From Streptomyces himalayensis subsp. himalayensis (GTDB lineage Bacteria > Actinomycetota > Actinomycetes > Streptomycetales > Streptomycetaceae): 64,000 nt of DNA. Within the stretch, counting starts at the first letter, position 1, and every line of letters begins with the position of its first letter. Shown piece by piece: positions 15,509-26,058 of this stretch. The stretch is from NCBI RefSeq assembly GCF_013778455.1, contig NZ_JACEHE010000017.1, positions 1-64,000 of the forward strand, given 5' to 3'. Under the pieces are notes generated by a model, which was given only the letters and a program-made list of their open reading frames with translations, was not told the DNA's origin and searched no databases. The position numbers and the translations under genes were made by a program.

Positions 15509-16999
15509 ATGACGTACCGGCTGCTGCGGAGCTATCTCACGCTCGCCGCCCTGGTCCTCGTCGCGCTCGTATGGCCGCTCGGCCACTTCTACATCCGGTC
15601 GGAGCAGACCCGGGCGATCGCCTCCCTCGAGCACGACGCCGAGGCCCTCGCCGCCTTTGCCGACCATCTCATCGAGACGGACTCCACGGACCGGCTGCCG
15701 CGGCTCGCCCGCGAGAACGCCGCCAGCACCGGCGGCCGGGTGGTCGTGGTCGACAGCACCGGCCGCCTGTTCGCCGCATGGCCGCCCCTGGAGCCGGGCG
15801 AGGCGGCGGGACTGTCCACGCGCCCCGAGATCGCGACGGCCCTGCGCGGCGGGTCGCGCGCCGGAGTACGCCGTGAGCGCTCCCGCCGCGGTGAACTGGT
15901 GCACCTCGCGGTGCCGACCCGGCCGGGACCGGCCGTCCGTGGCGCGGTGCGGCTCACCGTGCCGGGTTCGTCGGTGGACGGCAACAGCGGCCGGGTGTGG
16001 GGCTTCCTGGCCCTTGTGGGCGCCGCTGTGCTGGCGCTGGCAGCCGTGGCCGCCGTCGCCCTGGCCCGCTGGATCGGGCGGCCGGTGCGGTACCTGGAGG
16101 AGACCGCGGCCCGGATCGCGGCCGGCGGCGACCTCGTCGTCCCGGAGCGCACCGTCTCCGGACCGCCCGAATTGCGCCGCCTCACCGAGACCCTGCGCAC
16201 CACGGCCCGCCGACTGCAGTATCTGCTCACGGCCCAGGGCGCCTTCGCGGGCGAGGCGTCGCACCAGCTCAGGACCCCTCTGGCGGCGCTCAGACTGCGC
16301 CTGGAGAACCTCGAGCGGGACGTCGCCCCGCGCTCACTCCCCGACTGGGAAGCCGCGCTGACCGAGACCGACCGGCTGGCCCGTACGACGGAGACGCTGC
16401 TGGCGATGGCCCGGCTCGACGAGGCATCACTGGAGCCCGAACCCCTCGATCTGGACGCGGCGGTGGCCCGACACGTCCGGACGTGGGTGCCGCTGGCGGC
16501 GGAGTCCGGGGTACGCCTGACGGCGAGCGGCGGGCCGGTCGGCCGGGTGTGGGCGGTACCCGGAGGCGTCGAGCAGATCCTGGACAACCTGCTGGCCAAC
16601 GCCGTGCGGGCGGCTCCCCCGGGCAGCACCGTCGTCGTGCACCGGCTGGCCCGGCGGCCCCGCCGCGGGCTGCCGCCGATCGTCGAACTGCACGTCGTCG
16701 ACCAGGGCCCCGGCCTCGACGCCGCTCAGCGCGAACGAGCCTTCGACCGCTTCTGGCGCGCCCCGGACGCCCCGAAGGGCGGCACGGGCCTGGGCCTGCC
16801 CCTGGTACGCCAACTGGCCCGCGCGAGCGGCGGAGAGGCCCTCCTCCTGCCCGCCCCGGGCAGGGGCCTGGACGCGACGGTCGTACTGCGCGCTGTCACC
16901 GAGTCCGTGAACGGCGGCCACAGCGGGGGCAGCACCGCCGGCGGGCAGTCAGGTGCGTCCGCGCGAGTGTCGGCGGTCGATGGTAGGCATGGGCGGTGA
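15509..16999 (+). CDS. Sensor histidine kinase
   Basis: The 496-residue membrane kinase partners the regulator just upstream. It has a first membrane segment at about residues 10-27, an extracellular sensor region of about 135 residues, a second segment near 165-190, a HAMP linker, and a HisKA domain with phospho-acceptor His252 in GEASHQLRTPL. The ATPase domain shows an N-box (LDNLLANAVRAAP), the G1 box DQGPGLDAA, and GTGLGLPLVRQLA. The start at 15509 begins directly with the membrane segment and its SD is weak. Its stop overlaps the GTG of the next gene, so that gene may be co-translated. Confidence 0.93.
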   Translation: MTYRLLRSYLTLAALVLVALVWPLGHFYIRSEQTRAIASLEHDAEALAAFADHLIETDSTDRLPRLARENAASTGGRVVVVDSTGRLFAAWPPLEPGEAAGLSTRPEIATALRGGSRAGVRRERSRRGELVHLAVPTRPGPAVRGAVRLTVPGSSVDGNSGRVWGFLALVGAAVLALAAVAAVALARWIGRPVRYLEETAARIAAGGDLVVPERTVSGPPELRRLTETLRTTARRLQYLLTAQGAFAGEASHQLRTPLAALRLRLENLERDVAPRSLPDWEAALTETDRLARTTETLLAMARLDEASLEPEPLDLDAAVARHVRTWVPLAAESGVRLTASGGPVGRVWAVPGGVEQILDNLLANAVRAAPPGSTVVVHRLARRPRRGLPPIVELHVVDQGPGLDAAQRERAFDRFWRAPDAPKGGTGLGLPLVRQLARASGGEALLLPAPGRGLDATVVLRAVTESVNGGHSGGSTAGGQSGASARVSAVDGRHGR

Positions 17000-17598
17000 T
17001 CGGTCGCCTGCCTCTCGACGAGCAACTGTCCGCGCTGCAAGCGGCGCTGTCCCGTAACGACGTGTTGGTGGAGGTGCTGCACCGGACTGCGGCGATGCGG
17101 CTCCCCAGCTGGTATCTGACGGCTGGGTGCCTGTTCCAGACGGTGTGGAACGTCGTCACCGACCAGCCGCCGACCGCCGGGATCAAGGACTACGACGTTT
17201 TCTACTTCGACGACGGCGACTTGTCCTGGGAGGCCGAGGACGCGGTGATCAGAGCGGGACTGGACGCCTTCGGTGATCTCCCGGCCCAGGTCGAGATCCG
17301 GAACGAGGCGCGGGTCCACCTCTGGTACGAGCAGAAGTTCGGTGTTCCCTGCGCCCCGCACACCTCCACGGAGTCGGCCATCGACTGCTTCGCCGCGACG
17401 ACCTGCTGTCTCGGAGTCCGCTTGGAACCGGACGGGCGGTGGCGCGTCTACGCGCCCCACGGTCTGGCGGACGTGTTCAACCTCGTCGTCCGTCCGAATC
17501 CGGTCCTCGCTCCACGGAAGGTCTACGAGACCAAGGCAGCCCGCTGGAAGGAGCAGTGGCCCGCCCTCGCGGTGCTGGACTGGCCGGGAGCTGTCTGA
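16996..17598 (+). CDS. Nucleotidyltransferase family protein (NTP_transf_6 type)
   Basis: The 200-residue protein resembles the NTP_transf_6 (DUF925) group of nucleotidyltransferase-fold proteins. It has WYLTAGCLFQTVWN near residue 38 and the acidic KDYDVFYFDD near residue 60, where the metal-binding Asp pair sits. RNEARVHLWYEQKFG lies near 100. No function is established for these proteins. The GTG start overlaps the kinase stop by four bases, giving translational coupling that looks incidental to the two-component system. A hairpin terminator follows at 17644. Confidence 0.8.
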   Translation: MIGRLPLDEQLSALQAALSRNDVLVEVLHRTAAMRLPSWYLTAGCLFQTVWNVVTDQPPTAGIKDYDVFYFDDGDLSWEAEDAVIRAGLDAFGDLPAQVEIRNEARVHLWYEQKFGVPCAPHTSTESAIDCFAATTCCLGVRLEPDGRWRVYAPHGLADVFNLVVRPNPVLAPRKVYETKAARWKEQWPALAVLDWPGAV

Positions 17599-17643
17599 CC
17601 CGAGCGGCACGACCCGAGACCAGCAGGACGTAACACACAGAGA

Positions 17644-17673
17644 GGCGGCACCCCCGCACATCAGGGTGCCGCC
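17644..17673. terminator. Hairpin terminator after the nucleotidyltransferase gene
   Basis: Perfect 10-bp arms GGCGGCACCC (17644-17653) and GGGTGCCGCC (17664-17673) with a 10-base loop, 45 bases past the stop. Confidence 0.85.
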
Positions 17674-17741
17674 CCTCCTGGTGCACCGGAGCCTTCGTGA
17701 GTCGGTGAGGGTCGGGGACCGACAGTGGCTCCGGGGTCAGG

Positions 17742-17782
17742 CGGTGGTCGGCGAACCGTCCGCGAACCGTCGCCGACCACCG
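17742..17782. terminator. Hairpin terminator after ppdK
   Basis: Perfect 12-bp arms (17742-17753 and 17771-17782) lie just beyond the ppdK stop on the minus strand. The loop contains a repeated GAACCGTC. Confidence 0.85.
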
Positions 17783-17787
17783 GTGAA

Positions 17788-20517
<2,730 letters not shown>

Positions 20518-20987
20518 GGGACTCGACTCCTCGAGGACGCGGTGGCTGCCCTGACGGCGAGGAACATACCCAGATCGAAGGCACCTCGGTACGTCCACTT
20601 GCGCGTCATACGGCTGTAACCACCCGTCCGCCAGCAGATCGAAAGTGATGGGGCGGTTTCAGAATGATTGCGGATGTTTTTAGATCTTGAAGGAATCAAC
20701 GCCCGTAGACGTCCTATTGCGCTCATGTGAGCGCCTGAAATCACACATGCTTCTACTTCTTGAATCCACCGAGGGTGGCACTCAGTGCCACCCCTTGGAG
20801 AAGTGCAGCCTCCCAAGATCCGCTCATCTGAGCGCACCAGCTATCAAGGGTGGCGAGAATCACGCTACAGACAGAGACCGGATTTCACTATCCGGACGGG
20901 CTTCTGGCGCACGGTGGGCGGTCTCGGTACGCACGGTGGGCGGTCTCGGTACGCGGCCTCCACGCGGGCCGGGCGTCGCCGAAGTCG
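20518..20987. promoter_or_regulatory. Long upstream region of ppdK with three palindromes and a tandem duplication
   Basis: These 470 bases hold no convincing gene. They contain CGCTCA-TG-TGAGCG (20720-20733), a 10-bp-arm palindrome centred on 20783 (core TGGCACTCAGTGCCA, 20773-20793), CGCTCA-TC-TGAGCG (20821-20834), and a perfect 22-bp tandem duplication (20909-20930 and 20931-20952). The two CGCTCA sites are 101 bases apart and flank the central palindrome. Local GC is lower than in the genes. The arrangement suggests an operator cluster for ppdK or an unannotated small RNA. Confidence 0.5.
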
Positions 20988-22199
20988 TCACAGGCCCATG
21001 GCCAGCAACCGCTCCTCGACCCGCTCCGGCGCGTACAGATGCTCCACGACCAGCGCCCCCGCCCCGACGAGCCCCGCGCGCTCGCCGAGCCGCGAGGTGA
21101 CCACGTCAAGACGGGCCGTCGAGCGCGGCAGCGCACGCTGGTACAGCAGTTCGCGCACACCGGTCAGGAACGGCGTGCCGGCCAGGTCACCCGCGATCAT
21201 CAGCACCCCGGGGTTGAGCAGCGTGACCACGGTGGCCAGCACCTCGCCGACCCGGCGCCCCGCCTCACGCGCCAGCCGCACCGCCTCCGGGTGACCGGCC
21301 GCCAGCAGCGCGCGCACATCCGAGCCGGACGCCGCGGGCACGCCCGTCTCGGTCAGCCGCTGGGCGACGGCGCGCCCGCTGGCCACCGCCGCCAGGCAGC
21401 CGTACGAGCCGCACTTGCACAGCGCGTCCGCGCCCTCCGGCACCCGGATGTGCCCGATGTCCCCGGCGCCCCCGTCGATGCCCCGGTAGATCGCGCCGTC
21501 GACGACGACGCCCGCGCCGATACCCGTGGAGACCTTGACGAGCGCGAAGGCCGAGCAGTCCGGGTATCCGGTGCGCTGTTCGCCGTACGCCATGAGGTTC
21601 GCGTCGTTGTCGACGAGCACCGGCACGTCCGCCGGGCCGCCCGCGTGCTCGGCGAAGGCGCGGCGCACCCGGCCCCGTATGTCGTAGCCGTCCCAGCCCG
21701 GCATGATCGGCGGCTGCACGACGCGGCCGGTGTCGCTGTCCACCGGTCCTGGCACGGCGAGGCCTATGCCGCAGACGTGGTCGGCGTGGGTGCCGGTCTG
21801 CTTCAGCAAGTCGGCGAACCAGCCGCCGAGTTCCGCGAGGACGGGCTCCGGGCCCTCCTCGACGAGCAGCGGGCCCGTGTGCTCGGCGAGCAGGTCACCG
21901 GTGAGGGTGAGAAGAGCCACGCGCGCGTGACGGGTGTCGAGGTCCGCGGCGAGCACCACCGCGTGGGAGTCGTCGAACTCGAGCCGTATGGAGGGGCGCC
22001 CGCCGAGTGGCGAGGCCGACTTGTCGAGGGGGCCTGACTCGCCCTCGCGGAGCCAGCCCGCCCTGAAGAGCCGGTCGAGCCGCTGGCCGACTGTGGCCCG
22101 GGACAGTCCGGTCACCTGCTGCAGCGCACCGCGCGTCGTCGCGCGTCCACTGCGCACCAGATGCAGCAGGTCTCCGGCACTCGCCTGGCCCCCGGCCAT
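20988..22199 (-). CDS. ROK family transcriptional regulator / sugar kinase
   Basis: The 403-residue protein has an N-terminal winged helix (RGALQQVTGLSRATVGQRLDRL, about residues 20-45). The ROK domain then shows GIGLAVPGPVD, VDNDANLMAYGE and the zinc signature CKCGSYGCLAAVASG. The HTH marks it as a repressor of the NagC/Mlc/Rok7B7 kind rather than a plain kinase. It is divergent from the coupled glycoside hydrolase genes at 22330, 130 bases away, and may control them in response to a sugar. GGAGG before the ATG at 22199 fixes the start; an ATG 14 codons upstream lacks it. Confidence 0.9.
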   Translation of the reverse strand: MAGGQASAGDLLHLVRSGRATTRGALQQVTGLSRATVGQRLDRLFRAGWLREGESGPLDKSASPLGGRPSIRLEFDDSHAVVLAADLDTRHARVALLTLTGDLLAEHTGPLLVEEGPEPVLAELGGWFADLLKQTGTHADHVCGIGLAVPGPVDSDTGRVVQPPIMPGWDGYDIRGRVRRAFAEHAGGPADVPVLVDNDANLMAYGEQRTGYPDCSAFALVKVSTGIGAGVVVDGAIYRGIDGGAGDIGHIRVPEGADALCKCGSYGCLAAVASGRAVAQRLTETGVPAASGSDVRALLAAGHPEAVRLAREAGRRVGEVLATVVTLLNPGVLMIAGDLAGTPFLTGVRELLYQRALPRSTARLDVVTSRLGERAGLVGAGALVVEHLYAPERVEERLLAMGL

Positions 22200-22329
22200 G
22201 TTTCCTCCCTCTGAACCCTCTTGCGTTGGGCAACTCCACATTACATATTGGGTTTTGCGTGTTAAATAGACGTAACCCTACGGTACCCATTGCCGAACTG
22301 GTCGGCCGGACGTCTTCGGGGAGACATGC

Positions 22330-23925
22330 GTGGACCGCACAACCCAGCTCACCGCCCGTCGCAGCGGGCACGGAAGAACCGTGCGCAACGCCGCCTCACC
22401 CCCTGTTTCCGGCCATGGTGAGATCACGCATACCGGAGCGATTGGATTCAATCCATCGGACTCCGCGCGGTCGCTGCACCTCAGCGCCGCCCGGGTCCTG
22501 GGCGCCAACTGGACCGGAACGTCCACCGTGCCCTCGCGTGGCCTGTATCCGCACCAGTGGTCGTGGGACTCGGCGTTCATCGCCATCGGACTGCGCCATC
22601 TGTCTCCGTACCGCGCACAGGTGGAGCTGGAGACGCTCCTGGACGCCCAGTGGGACGACGGCCGTGTCCCGCACATCGTCTTCAACCCCGCCGTCCCCCT
22701 GGACGCCTACTTCCCCAGCCCGGACTTCTGGCGCTCCTCCACCGCGGGCAGCGCCGCCGGCGCCCCGCGCGCCGTACAGACGTCCGGCATAGTGCAGCCG
22801 CCGGTGCACGCCCTGGCCGCCTGGCTGGTGCACCGCGCCGACCCGGAGCTCTCCCGCGCCCGCTCCTTCCTCCCGAGGGTCTATCCCCGGCTCGCGGCGT
22901 GGCACCGCTATCTGCTGCACCGCCGGGACCTGGGCGGCGGCGGTCTCGCGGCCGTCGTCCACCCCTGGGAGCAGGGCATGGACAACAGCCCCGCCTGGGA
23001 CGCGCCCCTCGCGCGCGTGGAGCCCGCGCCCGCCCGTACGTTCCGCCGCGCCGACCTCGATCACGGCGCCGCGGAGGACCGCCCCACCGACCTGGACTAC
23101 GGGCGGTACGTGCGGCTGGCGGCGGACTACCGCGACGGGCGGTACGCCGACGGGGCCGGAGAGTTCGCGGTCGAGGACCCGGCGTTCAACGCCCTCCTGA
23201 TCGCCTCCGAGCACGCTCTGGCCCGGATCGCCGGCGAGCTGGGAGCGGCCGGGACCGCGCGGCACGCGCGCGCGGAGCGGCTGACGCACACCCTCGTGGA
23301 GCGGCTGTGGGACCCGGCCGAGGGGCTCTTCTTCTGCCGTGACCTGCGCGACCCCGCCACCGGTGGCCTGGGCTCGCTCGTACCGGCACGCAGTGTCGCG
23401 GGCCTGCTGCCGCTGATCCTGCCGGCACTCCCCCGGCCCGTCGCCAGGGCTCTGGTTCGCACCGCGCGCGGGCCCCACTTCGAGCTTGGCGGCAGCGCCC
23501 GACTGGTGCCCAGCTACGACCTGAAGGGCCCGGCCTTCGATCCGCACCGGTACTGGCGCGGCCCGGCCTGGTTCAACACGAACTGGCTGCTTGAGCGGGG
23601 CCTGCGCCTGCACGGCGAACGCCCGCTCGCGGACGGGCTGCGCTCGGCACTGCTGACGACGGCGGCCGACTCGGACTTCGCGGAGTACGTGGATCCGTAC
23701 ACGGGCAAGGGGTGCGGCGCACGCGGCTTCAGCTGGACGGCCGCGCTCACCCTCGATCTGCTGCACGGCGACGCGCGCGCCAGGAGGTTCCAGCGCGACG
23801 GGCTCGGTGAGTACGACGGGCTCGGCCGGCACGACGGGTTCCAGCAGCACGACGGCTTCGACAAGCACGACGGCTTCGACAAGCGCGACCGCTTCGACAA
23901 GGACAAGGGAGGGGACCGGCGATGA
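22330..23925 (+). CDS. MGH1-like glycoside hydrolase (GH63-related)
   Basis: The 531-residue protein resembles the (alpha/alpha)6-barrel MGH1/glucosylglycerate-hydrolase group. It has GLYPHQWSWDSAFIAIGL near residue 75, WEQGMDNSPAWD near 218 (the usual catalytic Asp region) and YWRGPAWFNTNWLL near 410. Substrates in the family include mannosyl- or glucosylglycerate and short alpha-glucosides. The true substrate here is unknown. The GTG at 22330 follows GGAG. The tail after about residue 490 is a repeated HDGFDK peptide from an 18-bp repeat and is probably disordered. Its stop overlaps the next gene's ATG (ATGA), so the two enzymes are translationally coupled. Confidence 0.82.
   Translation: MDRTTQLTARRSGHGRTVRNAASPPVSGHGEITHTGAIGFNPSDSARSLHLSAARVLGANWTGTSTVPSRGLYPHQWSWDSAFIAIGLRHLSPYRAQVELETLLDAQWDDGRVPHIVFNPAVPLDAYFPSPDFWRSSTAGSAAGAPRAVQTSGIVQPPVHALAAWLVHRADPELSRARSFLPRVYPRLAAWHRYLLHRRDLGGGGLAAVVHPWEQGMDNSPAWDAPLARVEPAPARTFRRADLDHGAAEDRPTDLDYGRYVRLAADYRDGRYADGAGEFAVEDPAFNALLIASEHALARIAGELGAAGTARHARAERLTHTLVERLWDPAEGLFFCRDLRDPATGGLGSLVPARSVAGLLPLILPALPRPVARALVRTARGPHFELGGSARLVPSYDLKGPAFDPHRYWRGPAWFNTNWLLERGLRLHGERPLADGLRSALLTTAADSDFAEYVDPYTGKGCGARGFSWTAALTLDLLHGDARARRFQRDGLGEYDGLGRHDGFQQHDGFDKHDGFDKRDRFDKDKGGDRR
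23811..23906 (+). repeat. 18-bp in-frame repeat at the 3' end of the MGH1-like gene
   Basis: About five imperfect copies of a unit reading CACGACGGCTTCGACAAG encode HDGFDK-like hexapeptides. The unit length preserves the frame. Confidence 0.8.
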
Positions 23926-25904
23926 CGGATCGGCATCATCTGCTCGTGCACGGCGGGACGTTCGCGGCCGTGGGCCAGGGCGGCGACATCAGCGGGGTGC
24001 GCGGCAGCACCTCGCCCGACGGGCTGTTCGTGCGCGACGCCCGGCATCTCAGCCGCTGGCAGCTGACGGTCGACGGGGCGGTGCCGGACGTCCTCACCCC
24101 GGTAGCGGACGGGCCGGACGGGCTGCGCGGACCGGACGGCCGGGACGCCGGGCAGGGGGCGGGCACGGCGCGCTGCGTGCTCGTGCCGCGCGGCGGACGC
24201 CAGGAGCCGCCCGCGTACACGCTGTTCCGTGAGCAGGCCGTCGCGGACGGTTCGTTCGTCGAGGTGCTGCGCATCGCCTCCAACCGCCCCGCCCCGGCGA
24301 CGGTCCGCGTCGGGCTGACCGTCGACGCCGACTTCACCGACCAGTTCGAGCTGCGCTCGGACCACCGTACGTACACGAAGACGGGCGCCGTCCGAAGCCG
24401 CCAGATCCTGGAGGACGGCGTCGAGTTCAGCTACCGGCGCGGGGAGTGGCGGTCCTGTACCACCGTCACGTCCGAGCCGGCGCCGGACGCGGTCGAGGAG
24501 ACCGGAACCGGTGCCCGGCGCCTGGTCTGGACGCTGGAGCTGGAGCCGGGCGCCACGGCCGAACTGACCCTGCGTGTCGCGGCCTGCCCGCATGGCGCCC
24601 CCGAACCACGCGTGCCCTGCTCCCCGTCCGCCGCGGCCGATCAACTCGCCGATGCCGAGCGGGAGTTCATCGACGGCATCGCTCTCCCCGACACCTGGCC
24701 GCAGCTGGCCGCGGCCTGCGCGCGGGGCCTCTCCGACCTGGCCGTCCTGCAGGTCCCCGCGACCGGGCCCGACGGCGAGGAGCTGCGCGTACCGGCGGCG
24801 GGCGTCCCGTGGTTCCTCACGCTGCTCGGCCGCGACGCGCTGCTGACCTCGCTCTTCGCCCTCCCCTACCGCCCGCAGCTCGCCGCCGCCACGCTCCCCG
24901 CGCTGGCCGCGGTGCAGGCCACGGAGGCGTCCGCGGGCACGGTCGCCCAGCCCGGCAAGATCGTCCACGAGGTGCGCCACGGCGAACTGGCGCACTTCGG
25001 CCAGGTGCCGTACGGCCGGTACTACGGCTCGGTCGACGCCACCCCGCTGTTCCTCGTGCTCCTCGGCGCCTACGTCGAGCAGACGGGCGACGCGGCCCTG
25101 GCCCGTCGCCTCGAGCCGAACGCGCGCGCCGCGGTCGGCTGGATGCTGGACCACGGCGGGCTCACCTCGCGCGGCTATCTCGTCTACCGCGCGGACGAGG
25201 GCGGCCTCGCCAACCAGAACTGGAAGGACTCGCCGGGCGCGATCTGCTCGGCGGACGGCAGCCGCGCCACGGGGCCTGTGATGGCCGCGGGCGCCCAGGG
25301 CTATGCGTACGACGCCCTGCGCCGCACCGCGCAGCTCTCCCGCACCGTCTGGGGCGACGAGGTGTACGCGGACCTGCTGGAGCAGGCCGCCTCCGACCTG
25401 CGCGACCGCTTCCAGCGCGACTTCTGGATGGCCGACCTCGACTTCCCGGCGCTCGCCCTGGACGGCGGCGGCCGGCACGTCGACGCGCTCGCCTCGGACG
25501 CGGGCCATCTTCTGTGGTCGGGCCTGCTCGACAAGGAGTACGGCAAGCTGGTCGGCCGCCGTCTGCTGGAGCCGGACTTCTTCTCCGGCTGGGGCGTCCG
25601 TACGGTCGCCGCGGGCCAGCCCGCCTACCATCCGCTGTCCTACCACCGGGGCTCGGTGTGGCCGCACGACAACGCGCTGATCGCGTTGGGCCTCGCACGG
25701 TACGGGCTGCACGACGAGGCGCGGGCGGTCGCCCACGCCCTCGTCGACGCGGCAGCGGCGGACGGCCACCGGCTGCCGGAGGTACTCGCGGGGTACGACC
25801 GGGCCGTGCATCCGGCCCCGGTGCCGTACCCGCACGCGTGCGTGCGGGAGTCCCGCTCGGCTGCGGCGCCGTTGGCGCTGCTCACAGCGGTCGGGGGCGC
25901 CTGA
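23922..25904 (+). CDS. Glycogen debranching-type amylo-alpha-1,6-glucosidase
   Basis: The 660-residue protein starts with the beta-rich GDE N-terminal domain (GGDISGVRG, SPDGLFVRDARHLS at about residues 20-45). It continues with an (alpha/alpha)6 domain containing GVPWFLTLLGRDALLTSL near 305, NQNWKDSP near 430 and YHRGSVWPHDNALIALG near 570. It is a cytoplasmic sugar hydrolase, most likely acting on alpha-1,6 or related glucosidic bonds. Many such Streptomyces proteins are uncharacterised. It overlaps the upstream MGH1-like gene by four bases, and the ROK regulator is divergent from the pair. A 9-bp-stem terminator follows at 25921. Confidence 0.85.
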   Translation: MTDRHHLLVHGGTFAAVGQGGDISGVRGSTSPDGLFVRDARHLSRWQLTVDGAVPDVLTPVADGPDGLRGPDGRDAGQGAGTARCVLVPRGGRQEPPAYTLFREQAVADGSFVEVLRIASNRPAPATVRVGLTVDADFTDQFELRSDHRTYTKTGAVRSRQILEDGVEFSYRRGEWRSCTTVTSEPAPDAVEETGTGARRLVWTLELEPGATAELTLRVAACPHGAPEPRVPCSPSAAADQLADAEREFIDGIALPDTWPQLAAACARGLSDLAVLQVPATGPDGEELRVPAAGVPWFLTLLGRDALLTSLFALPYRPQLAAATLPALAAVQATEASAGTVAQPGKIVHEVRHGELAHFGQVPYGRYYGSVDATPLFLVLLGAYVEQTGDAALARRLEPNARAAVGWMLDHGGLTSRGYLVYRADEGGLANQNWKDSPGAICSADGSRATGPVMAAGAQGYAYDALRRTAQLSRTVWGDEVYADLLEQAASDLRDRFQRDFWMADLDFPALALDGGGRHVDALASDAGHLLWSGLLDKEYGKLVGRRLLEPDFFSGWGVRTVAAGQPAYHPLSYHRGSVWPHDNALIALGLARYGLHDEARAVAHALVDAAAADGHRLPEVLAGYDRAVHPAPVPYPHACVRESRSAAAPLALLTAVGGA

Positions 25905-25920
25905 GAGGTACTCACTGATC

Positions 25921-25941
25921 GGGCGCCCGTCCCGGGCGCCC
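25921..25941. terminator. Hairpin terminator after the debranching enzyme gene
   Basis: Perfect 9-bp arms GGGCGCCCG / CGGGCGCCC with a 3-base loop, 16 bases past the stop. Confidence 0.85.
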
Positions 25942-26011
25942 GGCACGCACCTCTGCCGGCGGCATCCGACCCTCTCTCCCCGCCCGACCTGGATGCCGCT
26001 GGGTCGAGGCG

Positions 26012-26058
26012 GGGCCGGGATGGGGGTGCCTCCCATCCCCTCAAGGCAATGGGGGAGG
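26012..26058 (+). repeat. Dispersed intergenic repeat, copy E (short form)
   Basis: The segment has an 8-bp-arm hairpin GGGATGGG/CCCATCCC (26017-26024 and 26032-26039) followed by CAAGGCAATGGGGGAGG. The latter closely matches the copy at 36045-36095. It lies at the 3' end of the FHA-ABC gene and may end its transcript. Confidence 0.65.

Noticed and set aside
20773..20793. CIRCE-like heat-shock operator
   Set aside because: TGGCACTC resembles one CIRCE arm, but the centre is one base instead of nine, and no chaperone gene is adjacent.
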